From Cloeon dipterum (Eukaryota; Arthropoda; Insecta; Ephemeroptera; Baetidae): 64,000 bases of DNA. Shown here piece by piece: positions 1 through 15,500 of this stretch (within the stretch, counting starts at the first letter, position 1; the number at the start of each line of letters is the position of its first letter). The stretch is from assembly GCF_949628265.1 (NCBI RefSeq), contig NC_088788.1:21438335-21502334 (forward strand), in the 5' to 3' direction. Made by a program: the position numbers and the translations under genes. The notes beneath the pieces are model-generated. The model did not search any database. It saw only the letters and a program-made list of their open reading frames with translations, and was not told the DNA's origin.

Positions 1-3000
1 ACGGACAAGTGGAAAAAGTAAAAAAATACATTGCTTCCACTTTTAAATTTATGAAAACAAACTGCATAAAATCGCTGTGTAATACACCTCCTGCAAATAA
101 CTTTTTTCCTTCTTGCTAAAATATTATACAATCGTTTCTAGGACAAACGCTGAAAGTTTATTCTTTTTAAATGCCCTCGATCTGAACACTCTTTTCTTGT
201 AAGCAGGTAATGCATTAATCAAATTTTTAAAATTTTAAGGATCTAAATTTCAATCCACAATTTCCTTCCCTATGAATTGCAAGTGAATAAGCACGTTTTA
301 TATTTGCATCTGTTTGGGAATGATGCTGCATTTTCGTTGTTTTTCCACCCCAGAGAATGATATTTTGCGAACGTTATGTTTTGCAACCACCATGTAGAAC
401 TGAAATCGCTGTGATAATCAGCGTCAGGGCAACATTTTTGCGAGTATCTCTTCTGAGTTGTTATGCAAATGCCATTCAAATTAGCCAACTTTACAGTTTG
501 CAGTGGACAAAAAGCATACATGGCCGCAACACAATTGGCGTTACGTGTGCACATTTGCGGGGGAATTTGGCGTTATGCGCACCGACAAATGCAGCTGCGT
601 GAGCGTATTCCGCGCTCCGGGTCATTAGAATGCAGGCCGCGCAGCCACGGGAATGATTTGGGCCGTGAGTCGAGAGAGCGAGAGAAAGCAGTGCGACTCA
701 ATCTGTATTCGCGAGCGATATTTCAGCTCAGAGAAAGGCAGGCAGCTAGTGCAGAGTGCGGAATAAAAAGGCACAAAAAAAGCGACTCGCTCACTGCACA
801 ATTCTATTAATCAAGTGCTCGCATTTTCAGCCTCGAGCGCGCGCGCGACTGCTGATGCTTGCCGCCTGCTTTCAGTCGAACACACGCCATTTGTACTTTG
901 TGCGAATATCGAGTGCCCACAAATAACGACATGGCTTTCAAGTGTTTCCATCATCCCCATCATGCGCTTCATTCGCGCAACTGCTGAATTAGGTATATCG
1001 AGATGGGGACCATTGCTCAATTTCAATTTTCTGTCGAAGCCGAAGGATTGAATATCCTTCTTACAAAATGCCATTCAGGCCGATAATTAGTTTTCTACAT
1101 CGTGGCAAATGGCAGTGATATCAATGCTACCCATTGTATTCATTTCTCTTTGATGATGCCATTTATTTTTAAATCACCTCTGGAGTTTGCCTGTTCTATA
1201 AATAAATTATTTCAATGATGATTTGGGCATCAGAATTAATTTTGACAACCCTATATTATTACAGACACCACACCCTTTAATGTGCATTTACCAATTTAAT
1301 CAAGAAACTAATTCCAGGGAAAAGAATCACTATACTCTTCTCTAACTTGGGAATTTCTTTGGTCGAATTTTTTCGTGTGTGAAAGTACAAATGAAGGGCA
1401 GATGTATCAGGTTTCAGCCGCGAGATTTTTTTCGTGGCGAGTGGCTGAATTTTTGGTGACAGCTGGATATTTGTACCAGCGCCTGAAGCAGCTGGTCTCA
1501 TTTCATATTAGAAGGTTGATAGTGCCCGACGGACAGTTTTTCTCCAGCTCTTTTCTATTTTTTCAATTTACTAATCGATAGCTGAAGTGGCAAAGTCATG
1601 GCAACTATCCATGTGACTAAAAATTTGTAATCTAGGAGACCTTCAAGGAGACCAGAACAATTTCCAAATAATCTGAAAAATTGGCCTAAAAATAATTAAT
1701 TTACGTACAATGTCATTATCTGCCATAGATTTCCATCACAAAGTTTAACCCATTAGTAGCGTCATCAAGTTGGATCATAACAATTAATGAAACGAAAGGC
1801 GAATTGAAAATGAAGTGAGGTTGAAGTGGGCCCTCAGAATTCCTTTTAAGTGATTGCGACGCGATATTTGATTTCCGATTTTCTCCCGTTATACGTGCCC
1901 TGCGTGGTTCGTTTTTTCCCGTTGGGTCGTGCACCCTTTCCGCCGAGAGAAGTAGCGAGAGCGCAAATAACAAGATTAGAGGCGGAAAGCCACTGACGGC
2001 GTGTAATCCGATATCCGGCGCTAATAAGTCGCTCTGCGTGTGTTATCTTTGGCAGATCTTGTTCCACTCCATTAGCTGTTTAATCACAGCCGATGCACTG
2101 CTCTCGTTGCCGCCGCTGTTAGCTACACTTTAATAAAAACAAACACACACGCGATCCCCCGTGAAGCAAAATTAGACTCTCTCATCTCGCCGCGTCGACT
2201 TTGCTGACAACCCGAGTGGAAACTCCAGCAGCCAAGAACCAGCCTGCCAACTCTCTGTTTCTAGCCGATCTGATGCCGCGTGATCAATATTTATCAGCCA
2301 CTTCAAATCAGATACATGCTCACGTTGAAGACAACAAAGTGCATTGAGTTTGTTGCGCTCGTCTGATAAAGTCTTGTAAGGCGTGTCTTCTCTCTGACTC
2401 ACAGCTTGGTGATTTATTCTAGATCAGTTTGCTACAGCGCTTCTTGTTTGAATGCTATTTATTACACCATAGTTTATCTGAGAGTAATGGAGGTAAATGC
2501 TGCAGGTGAAAAAGCATTTCCTTTAGAAATTCTCACCAGCGTACTATGGTATCTTCTCAGAGACTCATTGTATTCTGATTGAAAGCAACATTTGATGCGA
2601 TGGAAGTAAAAATGGAAAATGTAATACACGTACATATATTTTATTATTTTAGTTTGATGGATAGTCTTGGGAATTTATGTCTGGTTCTTCGGATAAAAGG
2701 CATGTTTAAATACCCCCTAATAGTATACAAGCTATCGATTTGATTTAAATAGCTATTATACCGAATGTGTTGCCTTTAAGAACCAAAAGGATCAGCCAGT
2801 AACCAGAACTGAAATTCAATTCACGCAATCAAGTAATTTATACAAAAAGGTTTAAAAAATCTTACTCTAATATGTTTTTTGCAAAGGCAGAAATATACAG
2901 ATATAATTTTGTTATTTCTTTAAAAAAACGATATTTTGCTAAAATTTATTGTTTTTTCTTGCCGTTTTGTTCCATAATAGTCTATTTAAACTGGCCTCAT

Positions 3001-3508
3001 ATAAATGTGGAAACATGATTAAAAAAGAAAAGTCTGCAGATGCCAAGTATGAAGCTAAAAACTTCAGTCACTTGGACATTAATTTCAAATTGCATTTATT
3101 CGATTTGTTCATTTCTTTTGGTATTAGGAATATGTGGTTTAAAGTCGTATAGCCACAATTTTAAATCTAAAACTTCCCTAATCTATCTATTGATGAAACA
3201 GAGGGAATCTATTATTACAATTGTTGTTTGAAAAAATGGTTTTTAAAATTATTTTTGAACATCCTAGTATTATTTTAAATTATTTATCACGCTTTAATTT
3301 AACGAGATAATTTTTCCATTTCAATTGCAAGCTATCCGACTACATATTCTTTTTGATCTGCATATATATATTCTCGATACACATATGTATCTGCACACCT
3401 GTAGGTCAGAAAAGGAAAAAGTTTTCCAGCGTGTGCTGCCTGCGCACCACACACATTCGTTTTTGATTGCCTCTACAAAACTAACAATTGCATTTGTTAT
3501 GTCCGCAG
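1..3508. other. No exon recognised; probably 5' intron of the DIP-like gene
   Basis: No conserved coding exon, signal-peptide exon or RNA gene could be found here on either strand. The first recognisable coding exon downstream (3509) opens in the middle of a codon behind a splice acceptor. An upstream exon carrying the start codon and signal peptide must therefore exist, either in this stretch unrecognised or, more likely, before base 1. The sequence is AT-rich with a CpG-richer patch at about 540-880. Open frames here look like chance. Confidence 0.6.
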
Positions 3509-6500
3509 GCCAGTACCCACCGCAGGAAGTGGAGCCCGAGTTTCTGGCGCCCCTCGAGAACCACACCGTCTCCCAGGGAAGAGACGTCTCCTTCACCTGC
3601 GTAGTCAATCACCTGGGTCCCTACAAGGTGAGGCGTGCGAATGTGTTTTACTAACTTCGATTGCCGACGCAAGGAAACGAGGCACTATTTGCAAAACAAA
3701 AAAAGCACACCTTCCTTTTTTATTGCCGGTCACCAGGGACGGAGTGCGGACCGTCGCGTGCAATAAATGGAAAGTCGGGTGCAAAACAAACTGCCGAGAA
3801 AGAAAAAAAGACGGGCGAGCAGGTTGTCGCGCGCTAAACAACTCATCCGCCGGATTGTTACTGCACGGGCCCGGAAATTGAGCGCTGTTAAAGAGGGAAA
3901 AAGAAAGTAGCAGCTCTCGCCGGAATCGGAAAAGTGTTGAGCTCGCGAGATAGATCGACTCGTAGACAAAGGTTTCGATTCAATTTCGCCATTTGACGTG
4001 CTAAATAATGATTTGAGCCGAGAAGCAATGGCTGCGATGGCTGATCCGATATATACGCGCAGCCGAGCCACCGGGATTTACCTTTTCGAATTGAAAAAAG
4101 TTTTAAATCCGCCCATACCGCGCCGAAAGAGAGTAAGCGAGAGAGATCCTCTGCTTTGGCTGCTCTGTACATTTGTAGATAAGAGCGCTCTTGCCTGCGT
4201 TGCATCCGGCAGCACCCTGCTTTTAATATTGTTGGGGGAGTAGCAGCTCGCTATAATGAACATCGCCATTCTCACTCAGTGATCAAGGCAATGTTAACAA
4301 CAGCCTATTAATTATACGGTCTAAATCACAGCTGTTAACTGTTTTGATTTGGGTGCTTGTGCTTGGTATCATAGCCGAAAAACTATCAATCTCAAGTCAA
4401 AATCAAAACATTTGAGAGCAATAATACTTTAAAAACCTGCTTAGTTTACTCGATGTACCTTACAGTTTTGACATAATTTTAAGACAGCAATATTCTTTTT
4501 AACACCAGAATAACTCATAATATATTCATCGATGATAAGAAAATTTAAATATTTTGACGGGAAACATTTAAAAAATAAACTTCAAAAGCACAAACAGAAT
4601 TCTCCGTGTAAAAGTGACAGGTAGGAATAAAATGACAGAAATATCAAGAGGCATTATACACGTAACATGAACAAAAATATATTCAATATTTGCCTTAATC
4701 TCGAGACACAGTTTCTTGCTTGAGGGAAGCGGGCAAAAAATGCGATTGTTGGCTGCTTCAAAGATTTTTTATCGAGAGCTGTTTGCCGGAAAAGGCAATT
4801 TCGAATGTTAAATACCAAGAAGCGCTGCTGCTGATACCCATCAACAACAAAACTAACTCCATCATAACAACAAAAGTCCATCATGCGAGCGAGCGAGCCC
4901 GTCTGGTGTCCTCCTCCTCCTAGGAGCTCGCAAGAGGATGGATGGCAAAGCACATTATAAGGATGCCAGAGCTCTCTCCCGTCGACTCCCTTCTTATATC
5001 GAAGAAGACGGGCAAAGCAGAGGCCGTTGAAAGAGATGCGCGTACTTTGCGTAGCACCAGCTGCTAAATCTCTCGAATGAAAATGCATTTAGCTCTAAAG
5101 ATGACGTTGATTCTGTGCGCCTTTCAATAACTAACTGGTAAGATTACATAAAATTGATTTTCAAAATGAAGCTGCAGGGAGAATTTGATTTTTTTATTAA
5201 ACTTTTAAAAAATTACTAAAATTTTATAATATTACATCCTTTTAATTAAGAGAACCGGGTCTGTGATGGAGTAGTAGTTATGAAGTTTGCACTGCAACTG
5301 AATAACAAAAGTTAAGTTAGCTTTGGTGACCCCTCTTTTTAATATTTATGTGGCATTATTTAATCTTCTGTCTTCAGATGGCAATGTACGTTGCCTTGTA
5401 GAATCATGATAAACATTATTTGAAACTCAAGTGCTTCGAAGTGGGCTCATGCCGATTAGCCACTGGAATCCACGAGGTATAGACAGATGAAGAGAAATCT
5501 GCATCAACTAACCGCATCCAGGAATCGATTTTTCACGATGGGCATGCCCTGCGGCTCTCGGGCATGTGGTGAGCTCACGTAGTTTCACTTAAAGACCTCG
5601 GTGGCGAGGCATTGCAACATTAAATAGTCTTGCAAATCTCCATCGGGCGTCAAAACTCTATTTGCGGTGCACGCTATACGCCCATCACAATAATTTCTAA
5701 AATTAAGAGTTTTTTCATGGCCATGATTTATGAAATTTAAAATGATCGCTGCTATAGGATGTGCATTTCAGCACCTCACGTAGCTCCTTATATGGTCCGT
5801 AAGCAAACCGAGGGTCGCTCTTTCTCCGCCTCGCCCTCCGACAACCAAGCATCAAGTTGGTCTGGCCGGCGGGTTTACCAGACTCCAAGTGCGCACCACC
5901 GCCCCCGTCGAGCCACACGTGCTATCAAACGTGTCTGTAAAACACAAAACCTTTGATTTTCGCCGAGCTTTTCATTATCTGGCCGGCGTGATTTCTTTGC
6001 AGCTGGGTGATTCGCTATTATTGCCGCCAATGCAGACTCGTCACCGCCGTAAAATTTTATATCTCTCGGCTGCATATCACATCTGGCTCGTCGCTCGCTC
6101 GCTTTTTTTTGTTTTAATATTGGCCAGGTTTGGACTGGAGCGTTCCTGACTCAGCTTTTCCGCTGTATTGGCTCACTTACGTCTCTTAATGATGTAGCCG
6201 CGGGCATATTTGCCGTCGTCTGCGTGTATTGACAGACACCTGAGGGTGTGGTGCTCCAATTACTCAATGTGCACGTCAAGCTGTCTGAAAACAGATTATA
6301 TATACAATATGCTCTGAATAGACTCTCAGAGAATTGTTAATAGTTGACCACAAATGAAAAATAATTTTACTATGCTACGAAATTACCAATGGTCCCGCTC
6401 TGCGTGGTTTTAGAAATTGGATAGGTGAAATTTGGACTTGTCCTGAACGTTATTATTGTGAGCAACCCCTCAGCAAACTCTACCTGCTAAAAATTCAATG

Positions 6501-9500
6501 CTGTACTTTTGCGAAGCATTTTCGAAACGTGAAGGTGTGACGGAATCTTTTGAACCCGGCACTGTCATTGCGACAAAACTATTTTTCACTAAAATTTTAC
6601 AAGCCAAATTTTCCATTCTTGTCTTAAAGCTCTTTCAAAGAGTGAAATTCTGCTTCTAATGATATAAAAACTATCTGAAAAAATTGAAGTATCTAAATTA
6701 TGGCTGCAACTGCCTATTTAAAATGTTTTTGGGTCAAATTTATCTTGAAAATATTTGGTAATTTTAAATTTGATTAATGTAATTAAAATAACAAATTTAT
6801 GCACCTAAAATCATATTTACTCCCTTTTATATGACGATAAAAGACACATAAAATTAATATTGAGGCAAAATAATCAAGATGGGGAGGTAGAGTAATCCAG
6901 CTTGACGTTAATATAGCTTGCAATATCGCTTCCATTAGCCGTTTATAGACGGCGCTTATTAGTTGTGCCAATATTTAGTGAATTTCTTACATTGCGGAGC
7001 CAGCCGAGGGTTCTAGTCGACAAACAAATAGCCGAAGCGTGGGCTATTTCATTAGTGGTGCCGTTAGTTTGTCTTCGGCCGGCGCGCGGGGAGACAAAAT
7101 GAGCGGGCCGGCCGCCCCCTGACAGCAATTAAAAACGTCCATGTGGCTCCCTCGCCGCTTGTTTCGCCGCGCTGTCGAGGATCACCCTGTAATGGGTGAC
7201 ATTTCATTCTTAATTCGTTAAATGGGCCAGAAAATGAAGTTTTCTGTGTGCGCGGCGGGATTCGCCGTCCGTCGCACGTCACGACAATGGATGGCCCGGC
7301 CAGCTCTTTTTTTCGCCGCGCAGCCAACTCTGCTTGCTCTCTTTCTCCCAGTTAAACACGCGTTGCTCCCGCACTTTGCTGCTTTTTAATTAATTTACAT
7401 TATTTGGCCGCACGCTCGCAGCCTTCATTGTTCGGCTGGCGGTGGCCTCCGCTTGTCGTTTGGTCTCAATTTTGTTTTATTTTTATATAAATTGGAGTCG
7501 CCCAGCCGAAAGCCTTTTATTTCTGGAGCACCACCCGTCGGTTGCTGTTGCCCCTTTTTCAAAAGGAGACGTGAGTGGTTTGTTCAATTGCTCTTTTGCG
7601 TCGTTCGTTTATTAATTATTCCGCGCGCCGGCACAGAGCAGACATTTTGCCGCGTGGAACAAGTGCACTGTGTGTGTGCGATATGGATGCTTTATTACAA
7701 CACAGGATTTTTTGACAACAATTAAATTACTCAAAAGAGCGTTTGTTTTAATTACATACACTTTCCCTTTTGCAGTAAAAATAGTGATTGGCTTTCTGCT
7801 CCAGAGGTTTTCAAGAAATTTTTGGCTGCGTATTCTTTTCTTAACAAAATGAGCCAAAGTGAAATACTGAGAACGTTGGATGTCAAACCAACAACTGATC
7901 GCTTTCAGAATTTTTTTTATTAAACAATAATCGATGGAAAACAGTTTTAGACTAAAGACAGAAATTTAATATGCCGTAAAAAATAGTTTTATACTGAACA
8001 TGATGTCTGTTAAATCTCATCACGTTTTTAACTGTGTCTTAAAAGTTTGTTCCTTGCTGTTTTCACAGGTTGCGTGGATCAAGGCTGACACTAAGGCGAT
8101 TTTAGGCATCCACAACCATATGGTGGCGCACAACCCGCGCATCTCTGTCACCCACAACGGGCACAACACGTGGAAGCTGCACATCCACGGTGTGCAGCGC
8201 GGTGACTCCGGCGAGTACATGTGCCAAATCAACACGGACCCCATGAAGACGCAAGTGAGTAAATGCAGTCGTTTTGCCAGTCTCTTTGACAACAAAGTGG
8301 TGTTTGTCTTTTTTCGGCAAGTGAAAGTGCCGCAACGACAATAATTGCTGCGAGTTGGCGAGTGAGTGAGCGAAATGGGCGCGCGCTCGCTTGATGAATC
8401 CGCGCAGCGCAAGTGTGTTTTCTCTTCCCGGCAGACTGACGTTGTAATAAGTTAAATATGCGCGATGCCGGCGAGCAAGCGAGATTGCGAAACAACGTTT
8501 TGTGACTCTGCGCGCTCTACTGTGTGTGTGTGACGATGGAAACGAAAATAAGCACGGGCAAATCTCATTTACACGCAGTCAAACAGTATCTTGTTCTCAA
8601 ATTCAGCAGCGGACCCCGCCAACATATACTCGAAATCCATTTAAAAAAGTTTGCGCGCGCGAGAAGACGCTTTACTTAAAACGCTCTCGGTTTAATGAAA
8701 AAAGTTGCGACGATGCGCCTGTAAATACTCTCGCAGTTATTGATTTTCATCCGTTCCACTCTAGAATGGCCCTCGGCGGCGATTAAGAATTTCAACTGTA
8801 GCTTTTTGTTGTTTGCGAGTGATTGGAACAATTAAAAAATAATTGTACCGGCCTGAAGCGATTTTTGAGCTTTAGAGCTTTTACAGTGTAGTGGGAAAAA
8901 ACAGGAGCGGTCTCCTGCTTGAAAATTCTTATATTGTATTCCATCGATGTCAGCGACGCGGGGCAGGGGCCGCCGAATGGGTGCAATCGGCCCTGTCGGC
9001 GTGCCTTCACTCTATCACGAGGTTGAAGCCTGTTCTTCTAGCCATGGTAGACTTTAAAAGGTGCAGGGTGGACAAGGAGGGAAAATGCCCGGTTACTATA
9101 CCATACCAGTTTATTGTTGATAGCGACGACAGTACAGCTTGGCTACCCCGAGGGATGAGCGGGGGAGCGAGAGAGCTAGAGAGTTACCCTCTTGCTCGCG
9201 TGCCGTCAGGAGAGCGAATGTCTGTGTGTGAGCAGGTCGTGTGCTCGCGAGAGGGAGGCTCTTGCGTTGCCTTCATTGATACCTGAGTTTCTCCCTCCGC
9301 TCTACCCTGTGGGCGCCCGAAAGTTCACGTCATTACATATTGGTGCACAGCAATTATTAATGCGATCGTAATATCGTCAGGTAAAACCCTGACAATGGAA
9401 TAAACTGAATATTATAGATGCAAAAGGAAAGCAAAACTAATTAGTACGTGATTTCATCGTAAACAGGGATGATAAATTCAAACGACCGACGATTTTTTGT

Positions 9501-12500
9501 GTGCGACCAATCGTCATTAGACCATCAACCTGCCAGAATCGTAAAAAAATCTGCAAAAAATGCGTGAAAAAAATAATTTTTACCGTTCAAATTTTACCAT
9601 TAGATGTTACAATTGGGCTAAAAACGGTGCACCAAAAAACAATCAAAGTTGCCAAAAACCCGTTAAAACCAATCATATTGTACCGAAAAAAGTCTAAATT
9701 TTTGCAACTTACTATTTCCCTATTCGCCTTTTATGTGAAGAAATTGTCTCACTATTAAAACATATGTCTAAAGTGGTTCATCAATTTACCTTGTAGCAAT
9801 TAATCCAATAAAACTCTCAAACTCTGGACATACTCAAAAACCAAGATCAATGCGGGATTTTGATCGGAATCTCCTGTTATTTGGTACATTTAAGCGGAAT
9901 TTATTGAAAGCAATGCCGTGGTTAACGATAAAATTACACTGGCAAGCTATCTATTGTAATGAACGAATCCTTTGATCTCACAGCAGCCGCTTTTCAGTTC
10001 TATTGATGTGCATTTCAATGTACTGTTTCAGTGGTGTGCAGTGCTGAATAGGCCCTGTATATACGTGAGCTAAATCCGAACAAATCTTTGATCGTTGTCA
10101 GGATTTTTATTTATAAAATATGCCGCAAAGTTATAACTTTTATACCGAGCAGATGTTTTGGTAAAACACGGAAACAAAAATTAACTTCTGTTTTCCAGAC
10201 GCGCTTGCATATTTTCATGCCGTCCCAACAACCTTTTTCCAGCTTACGCGTGCATCCTGAGAGTAGAAAGCTGGTTTTAACGGTATCACAGGAAAATAAA
10301 AATTTGCACTCGCCACTTTTCGGAAGTTTTTCCCCGGCACCGCGAATCGCATTATTCAAATAGCGAAAGGCTGAGCGGGGCCGAGGGAAAAATCCCACCT
10401 GTAACGCACGCCACGCCAGAATGGAATAAATTTGACGGTGGGTTATTTAGATAAGCCGCTCTATAGTGTGACAAAAGAACTCGCAAATCGCTTTTGCTCC
10501 TGTTACTTCCCATATTTGTCTGCGGAAAGCCCTTAAAACACTCTCCATCTGGCAGAGTCAATCAACATTTTTCAATTTGCCAAGCCGGGGAAAATGCAAA
10601 CAAAAATGACCAGCTCACTCGCTTACGTTGAATTTGCCGGCTCGTTGGCTGGTGAAACAATAATCCAACGAGCAAGCATATATTTACCCTCGGCGTCGCT
10701 CCAGCGCCTGCTAATTTTCATTAAAACTTTTTAAATTCGCTGCTCGACGGCACAGTCGGGAGTTTACTGAATCAATGAGCTCAAAATAATGCAATGTGAA
10801 AAGAAGAGGGAAGGCCGCTCGTTCGTTCGCTGCTCTTCTGGGGCGCTTGCTTTTCATTAGAAGAAAGTTTTCGGTTGACGCTATTCAGCAGTCTTTTTAA
10901 GACGCTAATTACTCGACGAGAAATGTCGCCGCTGATTAAACCGATTTTTGCTAAAGAATGTATACAGAGACTTCCTTGTGCCAAATAATGAGAAAAGCTG
11001 CTTTCATCGTCGCCAAAAGAGTCCCACATCCTCCCCTCACGTCTCGGCGGGATGATTCGAGAGTGAAAAGGCGCATTATTAATTCCATTTTTTGCTGCTT
11101 TCAGATTGGCTACCTCGAGGTCGTGATTCCGCCGGACATTCTGAGCGAGGACAGCTCTGGAGACGGGTTCGCCCTGGAGGGTGGCACCGTGCAGATAAAG
11201 TGCAAGGCCACCGGCTTGCCCGATCCCACTGTCACTTGGCGCAGGGAAGATTCCAAGAGTATTGTTCTGCGACAGGACGGCAGCCGAGAAAAACAAGGTA
11301 TGTAAATGGGGCGTTGTTTGTGCACAAAGCGACCGATTCAGCACTTTGATAATATCGATCGTCCGCGTCCGAGAGCAAGAGTGAAAGGAAAATTTTTGCA
11401 TCTCAACGGCTGCGCTTAATATTTTTTAATATCCCGCGTGCCGTTCGTTCTAAAGACGCTTTATTCGATTATTAATGACTCAATCAACACGACCTTTTCC
11501 TCCGCATTTCTCAGAAGCAACCGGCTTCCATCATCCAATTCATGTATTCGGCCAGAGTGGAGCTGCGCGCATCCAAACAAATTAGATGAAAGGAGCGCTT
11601 CGCGAACCGGAAATAAACGTGTTTGTCGAAAGCAGACAAACCTGCCTGCTGCCGGACGGAGCAAAAATCACGACGCCACACCTTAAATTCGCGAGTGTCA
11701 GCGCACAGCCGAGCCGAGCCGGCACATGACGTGCGTCACAACGCCGGAGCAAAGGCGAGTGAGAGTGACAGGCGAGCCGGGCTATGTGACCAGTTGAGCA
11801 AATCTGTTGCGCGCGTAGCATAAATATCACAGTGCGGGGCCTTCGCGGGTGGAGACGAGGGCAGCGGCCTCTCCTCGCGCATCCGGGCAAAAATGTAAAC
11901 GAACGCGCATCCAGAGAGCAGAAAAGCAGTAGCTCTCTCCAAAGATCGAAAGTAAATAATTTAGAATCAAGTACTTTTCTGTCTCAAGTCCAATTTTTAC
12001 CAATCCTAAATTGCTTCTAATAGTTGTAATTTATTTTTTCGGTTAGTAAATATTGTGTTTAAAATATTATTTTTAACTTAAGTAGCATATATTAATTTTT
12101 CTCTCATCTAAATTAATATGAAGGGATACCTAAAATACACACATAATGCTGCAAAAATTAATATTGTAATAATATTTTTTGGTCTTTTTCAGCTTTGCTC
12201 TCACAAGTATATGTTTGCCAAACTGTTTTCATTCCTTAACAAGTCATCTCATGTTGTGCCTTTTGGTTTGTATTTTACTTATTGAAAATAAACACGTTTA
12301 CAATGCATCCCTTATGTGTCTGAAAAAAAAATTGAAGCAAGTGTATCCATTAGGAAGTTTAATTAACTTTAAGGTTGTGTCGTAACTGGAACTCAACATG
12401 ATAATGCAATTTCCAAACCCATTTCTTTCCTTGTCCGACGAGCCCCTCACGCAGAAAACTGCATTAAAAATGTTTCGGCAATAAAAACACTGGCAACCGT

Positions 12501-15500
12501 ATTTCCTCCGGCTGGGCCGGCCAGCAAGCAGCAGTACTCTCTCCTAGTGACTTTTCAATTTCCCTCCTTCACTCGGCGCAGCGAGTTAAAATTTAATGTC
12601 AAATAAATCCACTTGATGGAAAAAGGCTCACGCGGCAGCATAGGCTTCGAAATCCTCTTTTATTGAAATGGAAATAAAGTAAGCGTGTAAATACGAGCGA
12701 CGCCTGCTGCTCCTTAAGACCCTTCGTCCCATTGTTTCTTGCTCCTTCGCTCCACTCGCTCTCTTTCTGCGCCCCTCGGGCGTGAACGCCGGGCCAAAGT
12801 GTTGTTTCCTCTCCAGCTCTGCGCCTGTTTTCGGCCGGCCATGTGCTAGAATGCGAGGCGCATTTGCATGCGCAATCTGCTTGTTTGTGTTCGGTTGGCG
12901 GCATTAATTAGCCGACCGCCAGCCGCACCCAACTTTTCACCTTAACCTGCTGCATAATTTTTGACTCTACGTACGTGAGTGCACAAGTGGCTACTGGAAT
13001 GGCCAGCAGCAGCCTCCCGCCGCGTGTAGCAACAGCAATTTGTTGTCGCTGCTAATCTTGCTTGTTTAGTCCGCTCGCACTGGTCTAGAGTTTTATTATC
13101 TGCACGGCAATAAGGCCTTCCAATTAAAAATAAAACTAGAGGTAAAGAAAGTCAGGTGGAACGCGCAAAATAAATGAGGGAGTGTTTCAACGTTTAGTGT
13201 ATAAAATTTCATATCATTAAAAATTTCAATTAAAACTGTTTAATTGAAAGCATAAAAACAGAGGCATTAAAACGACCTACAGAGTTGGAAATCGTCTAGA
13301 AATCGATCCCAGCTTTTCATCGAAGCAACAAATTACCTCCACTCTCTGTTTATGAAAATATGAAAGATTGATTCATTAATTTTACTAGATAACTGAAACT
13401 TTTTATCCGATTAGATACAAATTATGGTTTGCTGGTTTGTCATCATAAGATGTGGGACCCTTTTCTTCCGTACGTTTGTCCTCTTTAAGCTAAAATATTT
13501 CAGAAACCAAAGAACACAAGTGGAAGGCAAAGCGAATATTAATCCTTTTTTTGTTTTGTTCATTTTTCAACTCATATTGATTATCTCTTTATTCAATATA
13601 TAATCAACGAGAATACACAAGAACAGCATTATCAAATTCATATTTTCTGAGCCATCCAGATTACTATATTCCTATACTTAGAGGATTTTTTTGCAAGGCA
13701 CACATATCACTCTATGGCAAATTTTATGTCCGATTATTTTTGGTCTAATTGAAAATGTGGCAAATACTCCATCGGCATATTTCTTTTTATAAGCCACGCT
13801 AACAGCTCACTCTCCGCATACACTTCCACCACATAAGCAACTGGAAAGTTGAATTAAGCTGTAAACTCGCAATTTATCACCGTCGTCGGCTCAATTCAGT
13901 GGAGAATATATAGTGCGCAGCCAAAGGGCCTATCACTGCGGCACACGGCCGACAAGCGGGTGGCGGCGTTCAGCAATCCCACAAAATAAAAGCCGGGCCG
14001 AAAAACAGCACGGGCCAGCAAGCAGGCCGGTCGGCCGGCCGAGCGGCCAAGCCGCAAAATCTCTTTACGAGAAAATTAATCTGGGTTCCGTTTTTAATTA
14101 CCCCCAAACGAGAATGAGAGGGAAACTCTGGCTTTGGCGTTTGCCATCGCGGCAATTAGCTCTGTTTGCTGGCAACAGGCTGATTGAAGAGTCGTGTCGC
14201 CCAAGATCGACGCTTTGTTGTGCCCCAGCCTTGCCTTTTTGTCGAATCGGCCTGAATGCAGGCGGCGGCGAGAGCCACTTTATGGCTGCCGGCTGGCTGG
14301 CTAGCGCGGGCCCTTTTGCTCAAACCGCAGCGCGCAGTTTGGCCCGAACGGGCATTAATCTCTGTCAAACACACGCTGCCGGCCGCCGCCGCCGTTGCCG
14401 TCGTCGTCGACGACTCGACTGCTCCACTTTAAAATAATAAAGAAAGAAAGCAGCGGCGGCGGTGGCGGCAGCAGCCGAGCAGAATAAGAGAGTACATAAT
14501 ATGGCTTGTGCTCGGCTGCCTGCTTGATGGCCACTCTCTCGTGTGTTAATGTTGAACACCCCGAGAGGAACCCTTCTCGAAAAGGAGCTCGTCAAGTGTG
14601 GTCGACGAAAGTGATGCACGCTCAAATTAGTCTGCAGGTTTTGGGCTTGATTGTGGGTAACACTGGTGTTTTTCAGCTCTCCTCTTCTCTTCTTTGAGCT
14701 AAATACTTGGCATTTAAAGAGGGCATTGATACGGGGCCTTATTGTAGTAATTGTTGACGCAAGAGGTCTAATAGTTTGCAGTCAATGAGAGGAAGGGAGT
14801 ATAAAAAATCTAGATTATTAAATTTCCACTCATAATGATAGAGAAATTTCATTTCTTAAAATTCTTGAAATAGCGCAAATTTCTGTCGTGAGAAAGAAGT
14901 GCGAATTTAAAAAAAAAGTGTATGGAGTTTTACAAAAGATAGTGATTCCAATGAAAAGCAGATTTAAATTGATCAATACTTAAGTTAAGCGTCATTCCGA
15001 TTTTAACGAAGTTTTGTTTTAATTTTTTAGTGTGGCGGAGGCAATGGTTATAAAATACGGTAAAAATTTGATTAAGAAATGAAAAACGAAAATATTACGT
15101 TCTGAGCCAAACACAAAATTGTATTTTAAGGTTGCCCAGAGTGTGCATCAAGTAGTGCAACTTCCGGCTCCATTTTTTGTTAGTTTGGGAGTCCCTAAAT
15201 AGTGTTTATACGTCATGTAAATTTAAAAATTTGTCGGCAAATTCGTGCATACGCGACATCTCGAGTGCATTCAACAAAAACTCAAAAATGTTTTATTCCG
15301 GAGTTTAGTTTCCTGATGATCTGCAATAATTATTTGAGCACTGTAAAGCTAGTTTTTAATTTGGATACAATTCTTAGTATTGTTTTATTATTTCCCCGCG
15401 ATGTCAGTCGGGTCAAAAGGCACCATCAACGAGTCTGTTTGCCCGGCTAGCCAGCCATCAGCTTTTGCTTTCGCAAACATCACGTCCGCGAACACGAGTA

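Noticed and set aside
13913..14437. 174-codon Arg/Ala-rich frame
   Set aside because: GC-rich intron sequence; frames on both strands are open and no domain is recognised.
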